A stretch of DNA of 21,742 bases. It comes from Euzebyaceae bacterium. Lineage in GTDB: Bacteria > Actinomycetota > Nitriliruptoria > Euzebyales > Egibacteraceae. Where the stretch lies: positions 1-21,742 of the forward strand of contig JACCVM010000099.1 of NCBI GenBank assembly GCA_013698135.1, read 5' to 3'. Shown here piece by piece: positions 6,116-13,474 of this stretch; positions within the stretch are counted from its first letter, which is position 1, and each line of letters starts with the position of its first letter. Position numbers and translations under genes: made by a program. The notes beneath the pieces were generated by a model. It saw nothing but the letters and a program-made list of their open reading frames with translations. It was not told the origin of the DNA and did not search any database.

Positions 6116-6511
6116 TCAGCCGGCGACCTCGTCCAGCCAGCGGCGCAGTGCCGCGGTGCCGTCGGTCACGGGGTCGGTGACGGTCCCGGCGCCGCGCAGC
6201 CGGCTGGCGGGACGGTCTGAGATGACCAACACGGGGCCGGGGTGATTCACCGCCAGCAACGAGAAGTCCCCGTCGCCGCTGGCCACCACCAACGGCTCGT
6301 CGTTCACGCGATAGGCGGTGGCAAGGCGGAGGTCGGCCTGCTGCCATCCCTCGACAGCGATGACTGTGGCTCGCGGCGGCCACGCCACCGACGCCAGCGC
6401 CCGAGGGCTGCCGGCCACCACGACGCGCACCCCGCCAGCCGGTAATGCAGCAACGACGGCGCGCAGCCGTGGAGCGCTGAGGTTGTCCGCGTCGATGAGG
6501 ACCTGGATCAC
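6116..6511 (-). CDS. NYN-domain (PIN-like) putative ribonuclease
   Basis: The 131-aa protein resembles the NYN/LabA-type branch of the PIN nuclease superfamily, usually metal-dependent RNases. Acidic positions fit the family active site: Asp7, Asp9 and Asn10 in VLIDADNLS, Asp60 in GWQQADLRLA, and Asp80 and Asp82 in ASGDGDFSLL. Nearly the whole protein is this single domain; no RNA-binding or OST-HTH domain is attached, so it is at the short end of the family. The start is a GTG at 6511, preceded by GGAAGG about 13 nt upstream. It is divergent from a PD-(D/E)XK nuclease gene 91 bp away. The target is unknown. Confidence 0.8.
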   Translation of the reverse strand: MIQVLIDADNLSAPRLRAVVAALPAGGVRVVVAGSPRALASVAWPPRATVIAVEGWQQADLRLATAYRVNDEPLVVASGDGDFSLLAVNHPGPVLVISDRPASRLRGAGTVTDPVTDGTAALRRWLDEVAG

Positions 6512-6587
6512 CCGCCGTTGCCTTCCGCCGCGCTGCTCGATCCACGGGCGTCAGCTCGACGTCCATCGGCCTGTCGCAGCCGCCCGT

Positions 6588-6593
6588 TAGGCT
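6588..6593 (+). promoter_or_regulatory. Putative -10 element of the RecB-type nuclease gene
   Basis: TAGGCT matches TANNNT and ends 9 nt before the ATG at 6603. With a normal 6-7 nt gap the transcript would start about 2-3 nt upstream of the ATG, leaving no room for a ribosome-binding site. No convincing -35 was found. Confidence 0.45.
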
Positions 6594-6602
6594 TGGACGA
6601 TC

Positions 6603-7532
6603 ATGACGAGCACTGTTGTCGACCACCAGGGCCAAGGCGTCTGTAAGCCCGATCCGACCGGATTGCGGCTGTCGTTCTCGCGGGTCGACACCTACCGATC
6701 GTGCCCGCTGAAGTTCCGCTTCGCCTACGTCGATGAGCTGCCGTCGCAGCCCGGTCCGCATCTGTCGTGGGGCTCGTCGATCCACGCCGCGCTGGAAGCC
6801 TGGTGGGACCAGAAGCTGCCACAGCCCCCGCCGGAATCTAGCCTGTTGCAAGCGCTGTACGACCATTGGGACGACGAGGGCTTCGCGGGCATGGCCCGTG
6901 ACGAGAAGATCACCTGGTATCGCCATGCCCAGGACGTCCTTCGCCGCCACCACGCCCGCTACGCCCCGGTGTACGTCCCGGCCGTCGCCACCGAGCAGTG
7001 GTTCGAGCTCGACCTCGGCAACGACGTGACGGTGGTCGGCTCCATCGACCATGTCCAGCGCACCCCTTCGGGCGGGCTGGGGATCGTGGATTGGAAGACC
7101 AACCGCAAGGCCAAGACCCGCCAGCAGGTGTCCGGCAGTCTGCAGCTGGCCATCTACACCCTGGCCGCCGCCCAGCTGTGGGGCACCGAGCCGGATTGGG
7201 TGGCGCTGGACTTTGTGGTGCCTGGCCTGCGGGTGCAGGTCGACCGCGCCGACATCGACACTGCGCAGGCGCTGGCCGACATCCGCGAGGTCGCCACCGA
7301 CATCCGTGCCGAACGCTTCGAGCCGACGCCGACGGCGTTGTGCCCGTGGTGTGACTGGCGGGCCGCCTGCCCGGTGTTCGAGGGTGAAGGTCCCGACGTC
7401 ACGGCGGTGGCCGTCGTGGAGCTGCAGCGGCTGCGGCGCCGCAGCCAGCGCGATCAGGCCCGGATCGCTCAGCTCGAGCAGCTCGTGCGTGACCGCCTCG
7501 GCCAGGACGCCACCGTCGAGATCGCCGGCTGA
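6603..7532 (+). CDS. RecB/Cas4-like PD-(D/E)XK nuclease with 4-Cys cluster
   Basis: This 309-aa protein looks like a stand-alone RecB-family exonuclease of the kind found in actinobacteria. The nuclease core has His61 (SSIHAALE), Asp149 (VGSIDHV), then IVDWKTN with Asp163 and Lys165, and the downstream Gln181-x3-Tyr185 (QLAIY). Together these are the RecB/AddB/Cas4 nuclease pattern. Cys34 (YRSCPLKF) and the C-terminal Cys247, Cys250 and Cys256 (CPWCDWRAACPVF) match the four-cysteine iron-sulphur clamp of AddB and Cas4. After about residue 265 a Gln/Arg/Leu-rich helix follows, likely a coiled coil. No helicase domain or recognisable partner is nearby. No CRISPR genes are present, so a Cas4 role is unlikely; general DNA repair is the better inference. 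Its stop codon lies 1-3 nt from the 3' end of rnpB on the opposite strand. Confidence 0.88.
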   Translation: MTSTVVDHQGQGVCKPDPTGLRLSFSRVDTYRSCPLKFRFAYVDELPSQPGPHLSWGSSIHAALEAWWDQKLPQPPPESSLLQALYDHWDDEGFAGMARDEKITWYRHAQDVLRRHHARYAPVYVPAVATEQWFELDLGNDVTVVGSIDHVQRTPSGGLGIVDWKTNRKAKTRQQVSGSLQLAIYTLAAAQLWGTEPDWVALDFVVPGLRVQVDRADIDTAQALADIREVATDIRAERFEPTPTALCPWCDWRAACPVFEGEGPDVTAVAVVELQRLRRRSQRDQARIAQLEQLVRDRLGQDATVEIAG

Positions 7533-7533
7533 T

Positions 7534-7932
<399 letters not shown>

Positions 7933-7937
7933 TAGCA

Positions 7938-7943
7938 AGCGTA
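7938..7943 (-). promoter_or_regulatory. Putative rnpB -10 element
   Basis: TACGCT on the minus strand ends 5 nt before the predicted first base of RNase P RNA at 7932, matching normal -10 to start spacing. The same hexamer serves as the apparent -10 of nif3 at 11242-11247. No clear -35 was recognised. Confidence 0.55.
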
Positions 7944-7964
7944 GATGCAGCGGCGGTTCGACGC

Positions 7965-8081
7965 TCAGCGGCTGTCGCGACCCAAGACCTTCAGCACGGC
8001 CACCAAGCTGGCCAGCGCGAACGCGACCTTCAGCAACTTGCGGATCGCGCGGACGTAGGCCTCGAACGGCAGCGGGACCAC
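7965..8081 (-). CDS. Possible membrane microprotein, 38 aa
   Basis: This is a short reading frame upstream of rnpB on the same strand. From a GTG at 8081 it reads MVPLPFEAYVRAIRKLL, then KVAFALASLVAVLKVLGR and DSR. That is an amphipathic basic start, one hydrophobic helix of about 15-18 residues, and a charged C-terminus. The composition is more protein-like than the surrounding frames. Against it: no Shine-Dalgarno sequence precedes the GTG, and the frame stays open upstream to about 8145 without an ATG. If real it may be a small single-span membrane protein. It fills part of the 339-bp space between rnpB and the 8272 gene, which otherwise holds nothing I can identify. Confidence 0.35.
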   Translation of the reverse strand: MVPLPFEAYVRAIRKLLKVAFALASLVAVLKVLGRDSR

Positions 8082-8271
8082 CGGTTCGTCGCTGCCGCAG
8101 GTTCCCGCCTCGTCACCAGGAGCGCGTCGGGACGCTGTGCACCGCCAGCTCGGTCACCACGCTCCTCGTCATCACGGCGTCACGGCACCGCGCAAGCGCC
8201 GCGCGGTGTGGAGGACGCCAGGTGGGGTATCGGTTGACCACACGCGACCTTGACCCCAGCGCTGCGAAGGG

Positions 8272-9345
8272 ATGACGGTGGCTTCCGACGAACTGGAAAC
8301 GCTGGAGCTGGACCTGCAACCGAACGAGGCCTCGGGGCTGCTGGCGGTGGAGGCCACCGGCTTGCTGGAGGCCCACGGCTGGCAGCGGGCGTTCTGGGTG
8401 GTACTCGACGAGAGCGCCGCCGAGGAATGTGTCGCCGCGATCGGGCAGCGTCCGAACGGCGAATGGGACGTGGCACGGCTGGTCGCCACCGCGGTCGGCA
8501 ACGTCGGTGAGACGCGGGATGCCGAGGCGCTGGCTCGCCGGGACGGCTGGATCTACGTCGTGGGCTCGCAGTTCGGCGGCAAGTCCGGCCCACTGCTCCC
8601 CCGCCAGGCGTTCGTTGCCCGCTTCCGCGAGTCCGACGTGCAGCGTCTCGACGCTGCACCGGTGCAGATGCAGCTGGCGCGACCCGGCTTGCTGGTCCAC
8701 CGCTTGGTCAACGACGCGCTGGCGGACGAGGAGGTCGCGCTGGTCGAGCTCGGGGACGTGACCAGGGAGGCGTTCATCGATCAGTCGCTGCGCGAGGGGT
8801 CCGGCGAGTCATGGGTTGACGACTTGCATGAGCGGGACGTCCCGATCAACATCGAGGGCGCCACGTTCCGCTCGGACGGCACGCTGCTGCTGGGCCTTCG
8901 CTATCCCGTCTCCGCGGAGGGGCGCCCGTTGCTGGTGGAGCTGGAAGGCGTCGAGCGGCTGTTCGATGGCGGCGACGCTCCCACCGTGCTGGGCACCTGG
9001 ATCGTCGACGCCGTGGGACGCGATGGCGACATGGCGGGGGTGCGCGACCTGTCGGCGATCGGCGACGAGATCCATCTCGTCACCGGCAACCTCGACAGCC
9101 GACCCAAGAACAGCGTGGTGCTGCACGACTACCCGGGTGGGCGCGACACCGTGTCGACGCATTGGCGCGTCGCACTGCCGCCCGATTCTCATGGCGGCCA
9201 CATCGCGGCGGAGCTGGTCCGCGAGTTTCCCGACATGCATCGCATCGAGGGCATCGCCGCCGACACCGAGGGCCGCTGGTTCTACGTCAGTGACGAGGAC
9301 GACCACGTCCGCATGGAGCACACGCGCCTGATCTCCGACGCCTGA
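8272..9345 (+). CDS. DUF3616-like protein, 357 aa
   Basis: The protein resembles DUF3616 / esterase-like phytase-type beta-propeller proteins. The diagnostic stretch is INIEGATF (192-199), then SDGTLLLGLRYPV (201-213) and RPLLVELEG. It has the family's pattern of a small strand motif IxIEG followed by 'G-x-L-L-x-G-x-R-x-P'. A related repeat appears later as HRIEGIAADTEGRWFYVSDED (323-343). No signal peptide is present, which is unusual if it acts outside the cell, so a cytoplasmic role is more likely. No catalytic residues can be assigned. AAGGG at 8267-8271 is too close to the ATG at 8272 but well spaced for an in-frame GTG at 8278, which may be the true start. Its 3' end is 10 bp from the stop of the convergent zinc-ribbon gene. 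Confidence 0.75.
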   Translation: MTVASDELETLELDLQPNEASGLLAVEATGLLEAHGWQRAFWVVLDESAAEECVAAIGQRPNGEWDVARLVATAVGNVGETRDAEALARRDGWIYVVGSQFGGKSGPLLPRQAFVARFRESDVQRLDAAPVQMQLARPGLLVHRLVNDALADEEVALVELGDVTREAFIDQSLREGSGESWVDDLHERDVPINIEGATFRSDGTLLLGLRYPVSAEGRPLLVELEGVERLFDGGDAPTVLGTWIVDAVGRDGDMAGVRDLSAIGDEIHLVTGNLDSRPKNSVVLHDYPGGRDTVSTHWRVALPPDSHGGHIAAELVREFPDMHRIEGIAADTEGRWFYVSDEDDHVRMEHTRLISDA

Positions 9346-9355
9346 CGCGGCTGGC

Positions 9356-10087
9356 TCAGATCAGGACGAGGATGCGGCCGCACTGCTCGCAGCGGGCGAG
9401 CCCGTCGGCGACGTCCTCGCGAACCTGCTCCATCTCGATCGCGGTGAGCTCGAGACGGCAGCCGGCGCAGGTACGGCCCTGCAACTCGGCGACCGCGACG
9501 CCGGCCTTGCGCGCGCGCAGCTCCTCGTAGTATTCGATGACCTCGACGGGCAGGTCACCGGCGATCGTAGCCCGCTCGGTCTTTCGCGACGCTAGTCCGG
9601 CGTCGATGTCGGTGGCGGCATGGTCGCGCGCTTGCGTCAACGCGTCGACTTGGCCGGTCAGCTCGCTGTGACGCTCCTGGAGCGTCGCCACCAGCGACTC
9701 CAGCTCTTCGGTCTGCTCCATGATCTCCAACAGCGAGTCCTCCAGCTCGCTCTTGCGCCCCCGTAGCGACCCCAGCTCTCCGCGCAACGCCTCCAGCTCC
9801 TTCTCGGAGCGGATGAGCCCGCCGTACATGCGGCCCTCTTCGGACTTGCGCCGTGAGTCGACCGTGGCAATCTCCTGCTCGTGGCGCTTCTGCTGCAGCC
9901 GTAGGCGTTCAAGCTGGTCGCGCGAGGTGGCGTACTCGCTGGAAACCCGTCCGAGGGTGTCGGCGTTGTCGTCCAGTGCCTTCTGCTCCGGCAGGTTGGC
10001 GCGCTTGTGACCCAGCTTGCGGATGTCGGTGTCGACGCGCTGCAGATCGAGCAGTCGGCGTTGCTCGGCTGGGGTCGCTGCGATCAC
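9356..10087 (-). CDS. Coiled-coil protein with C4 zinc ribbon
   Basis: A 243-aa protein of the COG1579 / C4-type zinc-ribbon family (also called CT398-like). Residues about 35-175 are a long Glu/Leu/Arg-rich coiled coil, and the C-terminus holds a treble of turns with Cys207, Cys210, Cys233 and Cys236 (CAGC ... CEQC) that should bind zinc. Family members are widespread, often next to nif3 as here, but have no firm biochemical role; nucleic-acid or export-apparatus binding has been proposed for relatives. The start is a GTG at 10087, supported by AAAGGAG 6 nt upstream. It overlaps the nif3 stop in a GTGA junction, so translation is probably coupled. Earlier in-frame sequence upstream belongs to the nif3 gene read in another frame. 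Confidence 0.9.
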   Translation of the reverse strand: MIAATPAEQRRLLDLQRVDTDIRKLGHKRANLPEQKALDDNADTLGRVSSEYATSRDQLERLRLQQKRHEQEIATVDSRRKSEEGRMYGGLIRSEKELEALRGELGSLRGRKSELEDSLLEIMEQTEELESLVATLQERHSELTGQVDALTQARDHAATDIDAGLASRKTERATIAGDLPVEVIEYYEELRARKAGVAVAELQGRTCAGCRLELTAIEMEQVREDVADGLARCEQCGRILVLI

Positions 10088-11235
10088 AGTGCTCCTTTGT
10101 CCCACCCTCGTTCGGGGTCGATCTGGAAGGGATCCGTGCGTACGGCCGACGCTAGCAGGCGGGCGGTCAGACCGCGGCGGGCGGAGGCCTGCGCCAGCGC
10201 CTGGTGCAGGATCGGCAGCGCCGCCGCCTCGGTGGCGTAGTGACCGGCGTCGATGACGGCCATCCCCGCGCTGCGGGCGTCCAGAGCCGCGTGGTGGCGC
10301 AGGTCGCCGGTGATGTAGCAGTCGGCGCCCGCGTCCAGTGCCGCGCCGATCAGCGAGTCGCCGGCACCGCCACAGGCGGCCACCCGCCGGATCGGGCGGT
10401 CGAGGTCGCCCCCGACGCGCAAGTGCGGCGATGGCAGCCCGACGGCCAGCCGCTCCCCCACGGTGCGCAGCGCCACCGGCTCTGGAAGGTTTCCAATCCG
10501 GCCCATCCCCCTGTCGCCCTGGCCAGCACCCAACAGCTCGATGACGTCGAAGGCCACCTCCTCGTAGGGGTGTGCGCGGCGCAACGCTGCCACGGCCGCA
10601 CCCAGCCGCGTTCGCGGCACGACCATCTCGAGGCGATCCTCGGCGACTTCGTTGCGCCGCCCAGGCTCGCCCACCGCCGGGTTGGCCGTCGCCGGGGCCA
10701 CGAAGGTGCCGGTGCCTCGTACCGCAAAGGAGCACGCTCGGTAGGCGCCGATGCTGCCGGCGCCTGCCTCAGCCAGTGCCGAGCGCACCAGTTGGGTGGC
10801 CTCAGGGGGGACGAAGGTGACGAGTTTGCAATCACCATCACCCAGCGCAGGCGCCAGCGGCGTGACGTCGCACAGGTCCAGCAGCCGCACCACCGGCTCG
10901 GTGGTTCCGTCGGCAGCGCTGTCGAAGTTGGTGTGCGCCGCCAGCACGGCGATATGCGACCGCGCGGCACGCAGGGCGAGACGACCAGGCACGGTGGCGG
11001 GGGTGAGTCGCTGCAGCGGCCGGAACAGCAGCGGGTGATGCGTCAGCACGAGATCCGCGCCCCGCGCGGCGGCCTCGTCCAGCGTGGCGGTGACTGCGTC
11101 GAGGCACAGCAGGACACCGTTCACCGGGTCGTTCGGGTCACCGACCTGTAAACCCGAGACATCCCAGGACGCAGCGTGACTTTGTGGATACAATGCGTCG
11201 ACGACCTGGATCCAGTCTGCGAGGCGGTCGACCAT
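10084..11235 (-). CDS. NIF3/YqfO-type dinuclear metal protein
   Basis: A 383-aa member of the Nif3-like family (DUF34, annotated as GTP cyclohydrolase 1 type 2 homologue), a hexameric toroid with a dinuclear metal site and uncertain activity. Metal ligands are visible as His66-His67 (LTHHPLLF), His101 and Asp105 (AHTNFDSA), and a C-terminal GHYATE with His and Glu. Between about residues 130 and 240 is the YqfO/CutA-like insertion (begins KLVTFVPPEATQLVR and includes HPYEEVAFDV), placing it in the long, two-domain subclass. The ATG at 11235 is preceded by TACGCT ending exactly 6 nt upstream, indicating a leaderless message. It is first in a two-gene operon with the zinc-ribbon gene and divergent from the GGDEF-EAL gene. 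Confidence 0.93.
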   Translation of the reverse strand: MVDRLADWIQVVDALYPQSHAASWDVSGLQVGDPNDPVNGVLLCLDAVTATLDEAAARGADLVLTHHPLLFRPLQRLTPATVPGRLALRAARSHIAVLAAHTNFDSAADGTTEPVVRLLDLCDVTPLAPALGDGDCKLVTFVPPEATQLVRSALAEAGAGSIGAYRACSFAVRGTGTFVAPATANPAVGEPGRRNEVAEDRLEMVVPRTRLGAAVAALRRAHPYEEVAFDVIELLGAGQGDRGMGRIGNLPEPVALRTVGERLAVGLPSPHLRVGGDLDRPIRRVAACGGAGDSLIGAALDAGADCYITGDLRHHAALDARSAGMAVIDAGHYATEAAALPILHQALAQASARRGLTARLLASAVRTDPFQIDPERGWDKGAL

Positions 11236-11241
11236 GACCGC

Positions 11242-11247
11242 AGCGTA
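11242..11247 (-). promoter_or_regulatory. Putative nif3 -10 element (leaderless)
   Basis: TACGCT on the minus strand is separated from the ATG at 11235 by exactly six bases (GCGGTC), so transcription should start on the A of the start codon. No Shine-Dalgarno sequence is present. It is the same hexamer as the rnpB -10. Confidence 0.55.
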
Positions 11248-11248
11248 G

Positions 11249-11271
11249 CTGGGTACTTGCTCAAGACCCAG
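11249..11271. promoter_or_regulatory. Imperfect dyad between nif3 and GGDEF-EAL genes
   Basis: CTGGGTACTTG and CAAGACCCAG form a 10-bp inverted repeat with one bulged base around CT. It begins 2 bp upstream of the nif3 -10 and covers the place where a -35 would be, so a protein bound here could block nif3 transcription. The bound factor is unknown. Confidence 0.35.
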
Positions 11272-11333
11272 GGGAGGCAGTCCGATACGTCTAGGACTGG
11301 GGTGGGGCGAGCCCTCCAGGGAGGACAGGTTTT

Positions 11334-13382
11334 GTGGTGAGGCGCTTAGGGCATCCGGCGAAGATCCAGCTGTACGTCACCGCCGTGTCCGTGGTCGGTA
11401 TCGCCGCGTGGCTGGCGGCCTTTTCTGGTGGCGCTCGTGGCCTGCTCGCCGCCAACGGCTCCGTCGCCCTGGCCTTGACCGTCGCCGTGGTGGTCAGCGA
11501 GTTACGGTGGATGAGCTTCGCGCACGACGAGGCCGGCGAGTTGACGCTGTCCACGACGTTCGCTTTCGCGCTGCTGCTGTCCGCCGGCACCGCGCCGGCC
11601 GTGCTGGTCCTCGGCGCCGCCTCGGCGCTCGGCGACCTGCTGCAGCGCAAGCCCGTGCAGCGCACGGTGTTCAACGTCGGTCAGTACGCGCTGTCCCTGG
11701 GTGCGGCAGGCATCGTCGCCTCCAGCCTCACGGGAGACGCGGCGCTGCTCGCCCAGCCGCGGCTGAGCCTCTCGGGCTTCATTGCCTTGCTGGCCGCGGG
11801 CACCGCGTTCTACCTGGTCAACACGGTGCTGACCGGCACAGTCCTCGCCCTGCGGCAGCACCTGTCGATCGCATCCGTCCTGCGTCAGGACGTCGTGGTG
11901 CACACGTTCACCTACGGCGTGCTGCTGGCCCTGGCCCCGGCCGTGGTCGTGGTCGCCAGCGTCAACGCGGGTCTGCTGGCGCTACTGGTGCTTCCCGTCA
12001 TCGCGGTGTACCGCGGCGCCCGCACGTCGATGGAGAAAGACCACCTCGCCCTGCACGACGCCCTCACCGAGCTGCCGAACCGGCGGTTGTTCCTCGAGCG
12101 TCTGGCCAGCGAGCTGCGCATGGCCGGCCCCGAGGAACAAGTCGCGGTCCTGATCATCGACCTCGACCGCTTCAAGGAGGTCAACGACGCGCTCGGCCAC
12201 CACATGGGCGACCGAGTGCTGCAGATGGTCGGCGCCGACTTGCAGCGGGCAGCGGGAGCGGACGCCCTCGCTGCCCGTTTGGGCGGGGACGAGTTCGCCA
12301 TGGTCCTGCCGGGTGTCGACGGCGCGGACGACGCCGTGCGGATGGCCAAGGCCGTCCTGCACAAGCTGACGAGCCCGATCGAGATCGACGACCTCACGCT
12401 GGACATCGGCGCCAGCCTCGGCATCGCGCTGTACCCGGAGCACGGCTCGGACGTTTCCACGGTGATGCAGCACGCCGACGTTGCGATGTACCTGGCCAAG
12501 GACGCACACGGGGGCTACGAGGTGTACTCCCCCGAGCGCGACCCGCAGTGGCGCCAGCGCATCACCTCCCCCGCCGACCTGCGTCGCGCCGCGGAGAACG
12601 GTCAGCTGGTGCTGCACTACCAGCCCAAGGCCGACATGCGCACCGGTCGTGTGGACGGCGTCGAGGCGCTCGTGCGCTGGCAGCACCCGGAGTACGGCAT
12701 GGTGCCCCCCGACGAGTTCATCCCGCTGGCCGAGCGCGCCGGCCTCATCGGCGTGGTCACCTCCTTCGTTCTGGACACGGCGCTGGCACAGCTCCAGCAG
12801 TGGCGCGACGACGGCCTGGACCTGCAGGTGGCCATCAACGTCTCCGTGCAGAGCTTGTACGACCAGCGCTTCCCCGAGATGGTGCAGCAGGCATTGCACC
12901 GCTGGTCGGTGCCCGCCGAGCGTGTCGTCCTGGAGATTCCCGAGTGCACCGTCATGGCCGACCCACGGCGGGCAGCGCGCGTCGTCGCCGAACTCACGGC
13001 CATAGGTGTCACCATGGCGATCGACGACTTCGGCACGGGTGCCGCCTCCCTGGCGTCGCTGCGGCAACTACCCGTCAGTGAGCTGAAGATCGACAACGCC
13101 TTCGTGCTCGGCATGGCCACCGACAGCGCCGACGCGACGGTCGTGCACTCCACGATCGACCTCGGCCGGCGCTTCGGGCTGTCCGTTGTCGCCGAGGGTG
13201 TCGAGTCACAGCGCGTCTGGCAGCTGCTGGAACGGCTCGGGTGTGACCAGGCACAAGGCTTCCACATCAGCCGTCCGCTCCCCGCCGACCAGCTGACCCC
13301 GTGGCTGCACAACAACCTGAAGCCGACGACGAACGCCGAGGTCGTCCGGCTGCCGAAGTCGAGCACCCGTACGGCCGTCTAG
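11334..13382 (+). CDS. Membrane GGDEF-EAL cyclic-di-GMP protein
   Basis: A 682-aa inner-membrane protein with about seven or eight hydrophobic spans in residues 10-226. A diguanylate cyclase domain (about 238-400) and a c-di-GMP phosphodiesterase domain (about 412-660) follow. The cyclase active site GGDEF (317-321) is intact, as is DLDRFKEVND (276-285). No RxxD product-inhibition site precedes it; the equivalent positions read GADA. In the EAL domain, EAL (444-446), Asn502, Glu534, Asp564-Asp565 (IDDFGTG), Lys585 and Glu621 (VAEGVES) are kept. Both activities are therefore plausible, and the net direction cannot be told. The N-terminal region resembles multi-span sensor regions common in actinobacterial GGDEF proteins, ligand unknown. 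The start is a GTG at 11334 with GGGAGG about 8 nt upstream; a GTG at 11337 is also in frame. Confidence 0.93.
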   Translation: MVRRLGHPAKIQLYVTAVSVVGIAAWLAAFSGGARGLLAANGSVALALTVAVVVSELRWMSFAHDEAGELTLSTTFAFALLLSAGTAPAVLVLGAASALGDLLQRKPVQRTVFNVGQYALSLGAAGIVASSLTGDAALLAQPRLSLSGFIALLAAGTAFYLVNTVLTGTVLALRQHLSIASVLRQDVVVHTFTYGVLLALAPAVVVVASVNAGLLALLVLPVIAVYRGARTSMEKDHLALHDALTELPNRRLFLERLASELRMAGPEEQVAVLIIDLDRFKEVNDALGHHMGDRVLQMVGADLQRAAGADALAARLGGDEFAMVLPGVDGADDAVRMAKAVLHKLTSPIEIDDLTLDIGASLGIALYPEHGSDVSTVMQHADVAMYLAKDAHGGYEVYSPERDPQWRQRITSPADLRRAAENGQLVLHYQPKADMRTGRVDGVEALVRWQHPEYGMVPPDEFIPLAERAGLIGVVTSFVLDTALAQLQQWRDDGLDLQVAINVSVQSLYDQRFPEMVQQALHRWSVPAERVVLEIPECTVMADPRRAARVVAELTAIGVTMAIDDFGTGAASLASLRQLPVSELKIDNAFVLGMATDSADATVVHSTIDLGRRFGLSVVAEGVESQRVWQLLERLGCDQAQGFHISRPLPADQLTPWLHNNLKPTTNAEVVRLPKSSTRTAV

Positions 13383-13397
13383 GCGGTTCCAGCGGTC

Positions 13398-13448
13398 TAG
13401 GCTCGGCGGTACGTCCTCCCCCCGCACCCCCCGCCCGGCCTCTACCCT
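13398..13448 (+). promoter_or_regulatory. Candidate promoters of the acyltransferase operon
   Basis: Two TANNNT hexamers lie in the 92-bp gap after the GGDEF-EAL gene: TAGGCT at 13398-13403 and TACCCT at 13443-13448. The second would give a leader of roughly 20 nt before the ATG at 13475. No Shine-Dalgarno sequence is visible before that ATG. No terminator hairpin was recognised between the genes, so read-through from the GGDEF-EAL gene is possible. Confidence 0.3.
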
Positions 13449-13474
13449 GACGGGGGACCGACCCGGGCGCCGCC

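Noticed and set aside
6603..7532. Cas4 of a CRISPR system
   Set aside because: No Cas1, Cas2, effector gene or repeat-spacer array is present. The protein is also longer than a typical Cas4.
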